Positions 56,060-64,000 of a DNA stretch of 64,000 nt are shown one piece after another (the stretch's first letter is position 1; each line of letters begins with the position of its first letter). The notes beneath the pieces were generated by a model that saw only the letters and a list, made by a program, of their open reading frames with translations, was not told where the DNA came from and searched no databases. Both the position numbers and the translations under genes were made by a program. Source of the DNA: Psococerastis gibbosa (lineage: Eukaryota; Arthropoda; Insecta; Psocodea; Psocidae); contig OZ020491.1 of the NCBI GenBank assembly GCA_963971405.1, positions 1,680,910 to 1,744,909 on the forward strand, written 5' to 3'.

Positions 56060-57298
56060 TTTCAATAAAAATGCGTAACTAATTTCTTACAATTTTGTAA
56101 ATAAACATGTCTATGAAAACAAACAAATTTTGAGATTAATTTTTCTGCTTTCTGCATATAGCTACTTTGGAAGAAAAAGGACCCAACTATAAATCTACAA
56201 TATCAATTTACAGAAATTGAAGTTAAAGTTTTTTTTAATGATGAATTACCTGACAGTTCCCGCCCAATACAACTGCCCTCGCGTGCAAAGTACTATAACT
56301 TACACACTACATTAACGCTGTTTTTCTAGCAAAATACTGATTTTATTTTTATATTTTAGCATTCTTATAAGTCGAAATCGACAGTTTTTGAGTTATTCTT
56401 TTTTCTTCCGAAGTAGTTGTCAAGTCAAGACCTGTCAAAAACTTGCAATGGCAAGATTAAGTCAGTACCAAAAGGTTACCGGCTGCCGCAACACCTCGTT
56501 TTATATTTCCTTTACAAATTCTTATAAATCTTTTGTCCCGCGCCTGTGTGTTTGTGCCCTGCCTGTGAAATACACGGATGCTCGTCTTCGTCCAGGTCTA
56601 CAAGTTCTGGTGCACCGGACCTAGCTATTCTCACAGCAGGTAAGTCAACTCTCACCAGGCGCTCCCAGTCTATAATATGTCAGTCTCGACAGTAGTGATA
56701 CCTATAGCCGAGGAGTTTTATAATCAAAATAAAAAAGGTGATTATTTAACTTATTTTAGGGAGATTTGACTAACTATTGAGAAGCCCAATGTTCGACTTC
56801 CGGAAAATTTCTTCATCCCTTTTCATTTTACCAGCGCCAGCACCTAAAACTATCTCCCGCGCAAAATGTTATATGTGCATGCAGTATGTATATCACGTTT
56901 TGAACGGGGGGTGAGTAAATAACAATCCAAGTCCCAATTTTGAGTGGGACGTTCATTAACTTACTTGTACTGTGCATACATACATATTATATTGAACAGG
57001 GGATTCTTTAACATGCGTGTACTGTACATACATACACATACATACTATATAATATTCAATAGGGGGTGATTTTAGGCTCAGGTGGTCATGAAATGATAGG
57101 TTGTGATGAAATTTTCCGAACATTGGTGGCCGTCTCAATAGGTAGATGAATTTCCCAAAAACTAATTATCCACCGGTAGCTAAGTAACATAACTCAAAAC
57201 AAGAAGTATTCCAGAATACGTCCAAACTTTATTTACTATTTTTAATTTGGCCAAACATCATCTAAATTGTCACGTATATTTTCTAGGACTAAAATTTT

Positions 57299-57505
57299 AT
57301 GAATTCTTACTGCCAATCGGAAGTTCTTCTGGCAGGCAAAGACGGGCTAAAAGTTGGCACAGTTCTTGGCGTTTTTATCGGAATCATAAGAAGTTTACAG
57401 ACAAATCAGCCCTTTGTGGAAACCATCATCTTCTACTGTATTGTGACGACTCTAGTGGTGTGCCTGATATTTTGCATTCATTCATACCTTACAACTTGCG
57501 AATAA
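57299..57505 (+). CDS. Small glycine-zipper membrane protein 3
   Basis: 68 residues, intronless as drawn. MNSYCQSEVLLAGKDGLKVG, then TVLGVFIGII (helix 1), a loop with NQPFVET, then a strongly hydrophobic helix with IVTTLVVCLIFCI ending in TTCE. Same YC...GKDGxxxGxxxGxxxG pattern as its neighbours, now on plus. A pyrimidine-rich stretch ending TTTCTAG lies about 16 bp upstream of the ATG, so an upstream exon is possible. The longer overlapping 92-codon frame (57247-57525) is a shadow. Confidence 0.68.
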   Translation: MNSYCQSEVLLAGKDGLKVGTVLGVFIGIIRSLQTNQPFVETIIFYCIVTTLVVCLIFCIHSYLTTCE

Positions 57506-57822
57506 CTATAACAGACCTAATATGAAAGAAGTTTTCGTCTGCCTCTTGTTTTTGATTATTTTCATTGTCATTTGCAACTTGACATTTAAAATGAAGCCTT
57601 GAAACCGATTTACTGTATGTAATTCAACATTAACACAAGCGGTGCAAAAAGTTAACTTATACCAGTTGAGAATTTGATTGAGTAACAATCGTTTGGTGAT
57701 TTTACATCCAAAAGGTTCACGCCATTTAAAACAAAACCAAAACAAAAGGTTTTAAATCATCAAGACTACTGTAATTACAAAACTCGGCATCGAGGTACCG
57801 TGCAAGAAATTTTTGACTCAAA

Positions 57823-58029
57823 ATGCAGGAAGGTTGCTTTTTAGGCATTTTATGTATGTTCCTGCTGTTTTGTGTGCTACAGTTTAAAGGCAACCTGGAC
57901 GAAACCTACTTATACACGGCCTGTTTCTTTATTTTCATAATTTTCTCAATTTTATTTACGTGCCAACACTATGTTACAGTGTGTTTCGATAATGACGGGG
58001 TGTTGCCGTTATGTCTCAAAGAATTATAA
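57823..58029 (+). pseudogene. Degraded member of the small-protein cluster
   Basis: A 68-codon frame (MQEGCFLGILCMFLLFCVL, then DETYLYTACFFIFIIFSILF, then CQHYVTVCFDN). Its second half lines up with the gene at 57299 (ET then a Cys-containing helix, then CxHYxTxC against IHSYLTTC). The first helix has lost the glycine zipper and the GKDG motif. Just upstream, in another frame, CKKFLTQNAGR resembles the family N-terminus, so a frameshift is likely. It could still be a functional two-helix protein. Confidence 0.45.
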
Positions 58030-58103
58030 TTTGACTTCGAAATTATCCATGTTATTTTGTGGTTATATTTTCTAGAATTAGGTTGAACCTAAATACATTC
58101 ATT

Positions 58104-58500
58104 TAAGAGTGTACAGCCCGTAGGAAATTGGTAGCTCGAAATTTAATACTTTTTATTTTTTATTTTATTAATTAAGCATGTTATTAAATATTTAGCTCAT
58201 CAAAGTTGTAGAAGACTACTTCATGCATCATATTATAAGATATTTTTAATTTTCGAAATTATAGTTTTTTCATAAACATGTGCAAATATTTTATAAACAA
58301 GAACTTTTCACGTACTATTGATTTTATAAAGAAACTACAATTTCGAAAACTAAAAATACCCTGTTATATGATGCATGAAGTAGTCTTCTACAACTTTGAT
58401 GAGCCAAATCTTTATAGGCTAATAACATGCTTAGTTAATTAAATAAAAAATAAAAAATATTAAATTTCGGGCTACCACTCCTACGGGCTGTACACTCTTA
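58104..58500. mobile_element. Long-armed foldback MITE
   Basis: Perfect 21-bp ends: TAAGAGTGTACAGCCCGTAG plus G, and the inverse. Arms extend about 170 bp (GCTCATCAAAGTTGTAGAAG and CTTCTACAACTTTGATGAGC). Flanking TA on both sides fits a TA target duplication. Between the degraded and fourth cluster genes. Confidence 0.9.
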
Positions 58501-58865
58501 TATAAGAGGAAATGGAAGGTAGATACTGTATATGTATATTTCTGCCTACCCGTAGATTACACCTAAACCATTGGTAAAGACTTTAATGGCAATGGTGTAA
58601 TGTTATTCAACAAAGGGTTAGTTGGAATTACATCGCCTGCTGTGTTAATAGTCATTAGAGACGTTTCTGGTGTGAAACTGATCCCGAAACGTCACCCCTG
58701 GCAGTGGGCTCTGCCCTAATTGTTCGATGACTGTAAGACCTGCTTCTAATGATTATTAATACACACAGACAATGTAAGTCCAACTAACCCTTTGTTAAAT
58801 CCCTAAATCTGTCAGATTTACTTATATTTAATTTAATAATGCAGATTATTGAAGTGAAAACAGAA

Positions 58866-59062
58866 CATATAGAGTAGTGGTACAGACTTTCACTCGAAAG
58901 GTTGTTGGTTCGAGTCCCACACTTGCTGCATTTTCTGGCCGTACTTTGGAGGGCATGTAAAGCAGGCGGTCCCGGGCCTTCCCATAGTTGAGTGTAAGAG
59001 AGGGCTTTATAGTCCTAAATCCGCTAGGTTGGCTTAGTAATAGAACAAAAAGTATCAATCTA
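58866..59062 (+). mobile_element. tRNA-derived SINE, full length
   Basis: TAGAGTAGTGGTACAGAC, GGTTGTTGGTTCGAGTCCC, then the body GGAGGGCATGTAAAGCAGGC and GGCTTAGTAATAGAACAAAA. It lies about 390 bp upstream of the small-protein gene at 59450. Confidence 0.88.
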
Positions 59063-59449
59063 TTTTATTTATTTATTTAAAACAAGAATTAGAGTATTTC
59101 ATTTGGTAGAGAACAGGACTCAGAAGGAGAGTCTGTGCTCGAAAATCAGCACAAGTGAACGAAAGTAAAAGATTTCCTACCTGTCTTCAGGCCTAGTATC
59201 TCATTGGGTTGTCACGGTCTTCTTATTTAAATTGGTTAAATTTTCTATGTAAAAGAGGCCCCTTTAAGATAAAATCTGCTGCCAATCAACACATTTTAAT
59301 GGCGGTCAACGCGGCAAAATCATAAGCCTGCATCAAAAACTTTATTCATTCCAATAACAACCTACTGCAAATCAACAACAATATTACCCTCAAAATTGTT
59401 GTTGACAATGTATTTATAAACTAAACTAAATTATTTCTTCAAAATTATC

Positions 59450-59731
59450 ATGACCAAGAACTGCACCAATGATAAAAACAAGACTAAATCAACTAGCAAT
59501 GCAGCCTGTTTCCAGTCGGTGGTAGAAGGAGGGAAAAACTATGGAGTAGTGGGTACCGCATTAGGTGGCGCGGTTGGTGTCACCAAGGGCGTGTTGGATT
59601 TCTTCAAGAGGAGTTCTATGTGCAGGAAGAGCATGTTCATGGGACAGGTTACTACCCACGGGCTCTTCGGAGGTGTGTTTGGAGCGTTCCTCGGAGCCGC
59701 TCTATCAGGCGTCGGGTCATGTTTCGACTAG
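59450..59731 (+). CDS. Small glycine-zipper membrane protein 4
   Basis: 93 residues, intronless. A polar N-terminus (MTKNCTNDKNKTKSTSNA) precedes ACFQSVVEGGKNYGVVGTAL. Helix 1 is VGTALGGAVGVTKGVL and the loop is basic (KRSSMCRKS). Helix 2, GLFGGVFGAFLGAALSGVG, has a second full glycine zipper, and the protein ends SCFD. It is the most Romo1-like member: CF near the start, glycine repeats in both helices, a basic loop and a terminal Cys. Helix 2 matches the orphan exon at 61325 (GLxGxxxGAxxG...CxD). The overlapping plus frames are shadows. Confidence 0.75.
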   Translation: MTKNCTNDKNKTKSTSNAACFQSVVEGGKNYGVVGTALGGAVGVTKGVLDFFKRSSMCRKSMFMGQVTTHGLFGGVFGAFLGAALSGVGSCFD

Positions 59732-59870
59732 GAAGCTTGACTGGAGCAAAATTGATCCCTAATTGTTTTGAAATACAGAAAATTGTCTGTGGGGCAAGGG
59801 GCATGTAATATTGTTTTTTCCCTTTTATACTTTTATACTTTATACTATTAGGAGGCCCAATATGAAATAT

Positions 59871-59876
59871 AATAAA
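59871..59876 (+). promoter_or_regulatory. Candidate poly(A) signal for gene at 59450
   Basis: AATAAA about 140 bp past the stop codon. Confidence 0.4.
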
Positions 59877-60098
59877 TATATTCTATAAGTGCGAATATAA
59901 GCATAGGCTTATGTAGGTTTATTGTTCTCTGTGTGAGTTACATATAGGTATCAGGAGCGCACTGGACAGCAAGGTTGCCCGTCTAAAACAGGTTGCCTTT
60001 GCCCATTTCCAATAGGGTGCGTGAGGCGTGTGAATGAGTATGGGATGTTTAGTTCAGGTCAGTGTGAAAGTGTGTGAAGGTGCTCCATGGGTTAGAAA

Positions 60099-60223
60099 AG
60101 TGGTCGGCAACCAATGGCTCGCGAGCCAAATTTGGCACTTTGGGCTCTCGGTAGTGGTGCTTCGGTAAAACTATTATTACGAAGGGGCTATCTTTTGTAT
60201 ATTTTGGACATGTTGCTGACCAC
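60099..60223. mobile_element. Possible hAT-like miniature element
   Basis: Starts GTGGTCGGCAACCAATGGC with the known hAT-like GGCTCGCGAGCC motif and ends GTTGCTGACCAC. The ends are inverted over 11 of 12 bases; no clear 8-bp duplication. Confidence 0.45.
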
Positions 60224-60663
60224 AACATTCCAAATAGAGCAGTGGTCATGAGAAAGTGTCCACTACCTGTATACTCAGGCCTAGACCCATTTTGGGTCGC
60301 CGTGTCACGGCGTTTTTTTCTATCTTTTGTACTTTTTTTTATCGTAACTGCATGACACACGTTTTGATTTCTGTTGGTTCTTGTTTACCACAAGACACAA
60401 GTCACAAGCATTCATCGCACTCTCAATTTGTGGTGAAAATCGTCGTTCTGCAATCGAGGCAGTGGCGGATCCACGGGGGGGGGGGGGGGTCAGGGGGAGG
60501 GGGTACTTGCAGCCGCCATTTCTTGGCTTGACACTAGATGGAATAGCTAGAGCATTCCAGACATGCGACATTTTACTATATACCATAGGATCGCAGCCCC
60601 CCCCCTAAATAAAAAATCCTGGTTACGGGTCTGCAGCACATTAGCACATACTGTGAATGTATC

Positions 60664-60864
60664 TTAAGCAGCTATTCCACTTGTCACTTGTCACTTTTCC
60701 CATTAAATGTGATAAAAAACAGTCTGCTACCATATTGTTACTTAATTTCTAGTAGATAAGTTAAGTATCTATATTACAGTCTCCTTAAATTAAGTTATAA
60801 TACGGTAGCGGACTCTTTTTAATCACATTTGACGGGAAAATCGACCAGTGGAATAGCCGCCTTA
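60664..60864. mobile_element. Foldback MITE (TAAGGCGGC family)
   Basis: Left TTAAGCAGCTATTCCACTTG, right CCAGTGGAATAGCCGCCTTA, with inner inverse blocks ATTAAATGTGAT and ATCACATTTGAC. Confidence 0.8.
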
Positions 60865-61324
60865 GCTCAGCTAGCTGAACTAAACCATATTTTTCTTCAT
60901 AATGGCATGACCAGGGGATTAAATAAATACCGGTATTATAATCGCATAATCGCTATGATCAAGCTGCTGTTGTGTAAGTAGGGGGGGGGGGGTTAAATGT
61001 TGGAGAAGAGGCCGGTGGCTCTTAGGAAGTGTATGATGTCATTTTTGGCTGTTTTGTTACAAATGAAATATACAGGGTACATTGTATTATAGTTATTCCA
61101 AAAATTGATGCACAGACCTGACTAAGGTAAAGGTTTAGTTATGCAGACTACAATTTGTAAGAAAACCCTTTTGGGGTTCCTGGGACCCCCACTGAAATCT
61201 CGGAAACTAATTCCGGCTCTCACGAAGCGTTCTTTAATAACGGGTGCGGATAACAAGCGGACGCGTTGCGGTACATATCGTTGTGCTTATATTGGTTAAT
61301 ATTTCCATTTTGTTTACTTCAAAG

Positions 61325-61438
61325 GTTTGTCCGGACGAGGTTCGGTAGTTGGCCATACCATTTCTAACGGGCTGCTCGGATGCATCGTTGGAGCTGTAGT
61401 CGGGGTGGTCAATGTATTTGTAATAACGTGCGATTGAA
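61325..61438 (+). pseudogene. Orphan second exon of a small glycine-zipper gene
   Basis: After the acceptor TGTTTACTTCAAAG the frame, entered in phase 1, reads LSGRGSVVGHTISNGLLG, then CIVGAVVGVVNVFVITCD and a stop. It aligns with helix 2 of the protein at 59450. The sequence before the acceptor matches that before the exon at 63994 for over 200 bp. No first exon was found between 59731 and this point; MITEs and other elements fill the gap, so it is probably decapitated. An unusual or distant first exon cannot be excluded. Confidence 0.6.
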
Positions 61439-61635
61439 GATAAGATGTCGTCAAAATGTCATGAAAATTATATAAAAAAACTACCGGATAACACCAACAA
61501 CCTTTTATTGGACTTCCATTGACTTTTTAAAAGGAGTAGGGAATGTCTTACATGTGCATGGTCATTAAAACCATTGGACAAATAGCGGAAGCAGAAGAAC
61601 GCTCGAACTTCAGGTGGCTGCAGGTCAATATTACC

Positions 61636-62251
61636 CATTGACGTAAATAGGGGGGTCCTGGGGGGCATAGCCCCCCACAGGTCCACCCGTAGCCCCCCTT
61701 TAAGCATTATGGAGGCTAGAGGCATGGTATCCACAATAACGAGAGGGAAATTAATTCTAAGCATGCTTATTTTCCATGAAAAAAAACAACATTTATTGAC
61801 CAAGTACTTTTACAAAAAATATATTACTCAAAATGTTTAAAACCCCAATACTTCAGAAGTATTTTTTTCCAACTTTTGCTCCGGGGGAGACCACCGCGCC
61901 CCCCTCAATGGTAAGTTTATTCGTTGTTATAATATCTCAATTTTGTACCGGCATACTGATTGCAAACATTTGTGTAAATAGGGGGGTCCTGGGCTAAGCC
62001 CTCCTCCCAGAAGCACCCGTAAAACCTCACTAATTTGGGCCTATTCAACAATTGCCGGTCCCATCTTTCCCCAGGGCATAATATTCGTAAAATCTCACTA
62101 ATTTGTGCCTATTTATCCCTTTCTCCAGGGTATAATGTGCGTAAAACCTCACTAATTTGGGCCCATTTATCAATTTCTTTCTCCGGGGATCAAAGTCTTG
62201 GGGTCCTAAAGCCCCCCCCCCCCCCAGAAATTTTGGTAATGTACGCCAATG
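61636..62251. mobile_element. hAT-like element with CATTGACGTAAAT ends, copy 2
   Basis: Ends CATTGACGTAAAT and ATGTACGCCAATG are inverted with two mismatches. The flanks ATATTACC (61628-61635 and 62252-62259) are a perfect 8-bp duplication. The interior repeats AAACCTCACTAATTTGGGCC several times. Related to 52668-53240. Confidence 0.92.
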
Positions 62252-62313
62252 ATATTACCAGACGGAAACGCGGCTGTGCTTCCACAAGCTTTGCTAATGC
62301 CAAGTTTAACCAC

Positions 62314-62714
62314 TAAGGCGCCTATTCCACAGACCGGCTAGGGCTAAATACAAATACGGTAACGTGGTAACAGACATTCAAGACTTAGGTGGGGTTTCCA
62401 TCAACCTCGCATTGCAGAATGCAAATGACATTGACGGAAATGTTTGTTTTTCTTTTTATAGAAATCTATTAAAATGTTTGTAATTAACATATCCCATGAC
62501 GCCATTTTTTCATTTTAGTTTATTTTTTTGTGATTTTACTCTATGATCATTGATCAATTTTAACTATGGCATAGAGTAAAACAAACATTTCCGTCAATCT
62601 CATTTGCATTCTGTAATGCGAGGTCGGTGGAAACCCGGCCTAAGTCTTGAATGTCTGCTACCACGTCACCGTATTTGTATTTAGCCTTAGCCGGTCGGTG
62701 GAATAAGCGCCTTA
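62314..62714. mobile_element. Foldback MITE (TAAGGCG family), best copy
   Basis: Left TAAGGCGCCTATTCCACAGA, right GGTGGAATAAGCGCCTTA. The arms carry TACGGTAACGTGGTAACAGA and AATGCAAATGACATTGACGG with their inverses. It ends about 145 bp upstream of the two-exon small-protein gene. Confidence 0.88.
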
Positions 62715-62859
62715 GCAACGCTACAACTCTACCTCATCAAAATTCAAAAAAAAAACAGAAACAATATTCTATTTGTGTTTCACTTTGGCATCAATGTTTA
62801 CCTAATAACAATTCCCAAATTTTCGGTTATTTTTCCAAATTCATCAGTCTTCCGCTATA

Positions 62860-62947
62860 ATGACCTGCCAAGATCGGATGTGCGAAGGCGGCAAGAAAGG
62901 CGGGCTCATAGGGACAGTAGTCGGAGGGGCGTATGGGTTAATAACAG
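62860..62947 (+). CDS. Small glycine-zipper protein 5, exon 1
   Basis: ATG at 62860 opens MTCQDRMCEGGKKGGLIGTV, then VGGAYGLITG, splitting a Gly codon at the donor ACAG/GTAAATAC. It matches the first helix of the protein at 59450 (GGKxxGxxGTxxGGAxG). With exon 2 at 63994 it would give a protein of about 65-70 residues. TCATCAGTCTTCC about 15 bp upstream resembles an arthropod initiator. The frame is too short to be found without the splice model. Confidence 0.65.
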
Positions 62948-63310
62948 GTAAATACTGGATAAAAGTCATAATTGTCTTCTATTGTACTTCTTGCTGTTGT
63001 TAAGCTTGGTGTGAGCCACATCTCATTTTGTTCTTGTCTCATCTCCGAATTTCATCAAAACATATAAATATACTGTTCATAGGCTAGTGACTTTTATTAT
63101 GAGTTGTGAAATTCTGGAAGAGGAAGATCAATCTTTAATGAATGGGTATCAAAATGCAATCGACTGAGTTACGAACTAAAGAACATAACCGAGGTTGCGA
63201 AATTTAAATTTGCCCTGACGAAGAAGATCAAAAAAAGTTAAGAAGATCAGAAGTTGATGAAGTTGCGGTCAACAAATTAGCACCTGCTCATGATCAACTA
63301 CAACAACAAC

Positions 63311-63743
63311 CAGGGCCGCAGCCTGGGGGGAGGGGGTGGCAGGGCTTAGCCCTCCAAATGTTCTGTCGTGTCCCCCAAAGATGGATTAAAGTAAAGTCCC
63401 GAACGGCATAACTATTTTTTCAGTTAATACCTATACCTACCTAGCCCGCTGTTAATTTGTTTTTAAAAAAATGAAGGGACAATTTTTGTTTAATTACAAA
63501 TAAAACTTATATTTAATTATTTTGTTGTTTTGAAAAGTGATAATTTGTGTTGAAATTCAAAACCATGCATAGGTACATAGTTAGATATTAATGGTGAGGC
63601 CTATCTCAGGTTTACCATGACATTAATGGCTTGGATTCACGTAGAATAGCTTAGTTCTGATTATGACAACCCAAAAAAACTAGCCTCCCTAAAAGGTTAC
63701 CCAGCCCAGCCCCCCTAATGCTTTTCTCAGCGCTTCGGCCCTG
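63311..63743. mobile_element. hAT-like element in the intron of small protein 5
   Basis: Left CAGGGCCGCAGC and right GCTTCGGCCCTG are inverted with one mismatch. The flanks ACAACAAC (63303-63310 and 63744-63751) are a perfect 8-bp duplication. A G-rich stretch follows the left end. Confidence 0.9.
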
Positions 63744-63993
63744 ACAACAACATATACATATTACCAAAAATCGATGCACGGATCAGACTTACACAGAGAC
63801 AGACAAACAATTCGCAACAAAAACATTTTTGCAATCCTGGGACCTCAAACCGTGTCAATCCGCTGAAATCTCGGAAAAAATTCGTCACGCAGGCCGAAGC
63901 GTTCCTTATATACGCAAGGGGACGCCTTGCAGTAATCATTGTGTTTAAGTGCTTATATTAGTTAATATATTCTCTGTTTTGTTTACTTTCAAG

Positions 63994-64000
63994 GTTTATC
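63994..64000 (+). CDS. Small glycine-zipper protein 5, exon 2, cut by window end
   Basis: The acceptor TTTACTTTCAAG precedes GTTTATC, which continues the phase-1 Gly codon and then Leu and the start of Ser. It is the same beginning as the exon at 61325 (G-L-S). The upstream 240 bp is a diverged duplicate of 61083-61324. The rest lies outside the window. Confidence 0.6.

Noticed and set aside
56388-56624. 78-residue plus frame upstream of the cluster gene at 57299
   Set aside because: No hydrophobic helices or cysteine bracket like the cluster, and no recognisable family.

Overview
The window looks like a piece of a repeat-rich animal nuclear genome, probably an arthropod. It has spliced genes with GT/AG introns, long AT-rich introns, tRNA-derived SINEs, LINE remnants, a Ty3/gypsy element, many short DNA transposons, and the recurring motif TAGGCCTA. 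There is no bacterial-style gene organisation. The taxon is an inference from the leucine-rich-repeat receptor gene and the repeat types; I cannot name a species.

0-28 kb is almost entirely mobile-element debris. It holds LINE tails (1-171, 4.76-5.03, 10.37, 14.2, 19.5-19.8, 20.7, 23.9-24.56, 25.8 kb), one long but 5'-truncated LINE ORF (5.29-7.93 kb, minus), tandem arrays, SINEs, hAT-type miniature elements and foldback MITEs. No cellular gene is convincing there.

27.86-46.5 kb carries one spliced host gene on the minus strand. I could join six exons by splice sites and reading phase: 46013-46503, 37384-37523, 36638-36760, 35978-36193, 34673-34873 and 27860-28039. They encode at least 449 residues with the order signal-peptide end, LRRs, LRRCT, LRRNT, LRRs, LRRCT, one membrane helix and a short cytoplasmic tail. 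The first exon is missing. A nearly intact Ty3/gypsy element (28125-32329, 156-bp LTRs, target duplication GATTC) sits in its last intron, antisense to the gene.

53.8-64.0 kb is the most interesting part. It is a cluster of very small glycine-zipper membrane proteins: two intronless genes on minus (53788-54009, 55829-56059), two on plus (57299-57505, 59450-59731), a degraded member (57823-58029), an orphan second exon (61325-61438), and a two-exon gene starting at 62860 and running off the end. Members share a Cys near the N-terminus, a G-x3-G-x3-G first helix, a second hydrophobic helix and a Cys within a few residues of the C-terminus. The layout recalls the mitochondrial Romo1/Mgr2 and Tim17-like proteins, but they look strongly divergent. 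This is the best candidate for an undescribed gene family.

Across the window at least eight short hAT-like elements can be delimited base by base from terminal inverted repeats plus 8-bp target duplications, and several carry runs of G. A second, ~850-bp repeat occurs five times, and its relics were copied along with an intron of the small-protein family.
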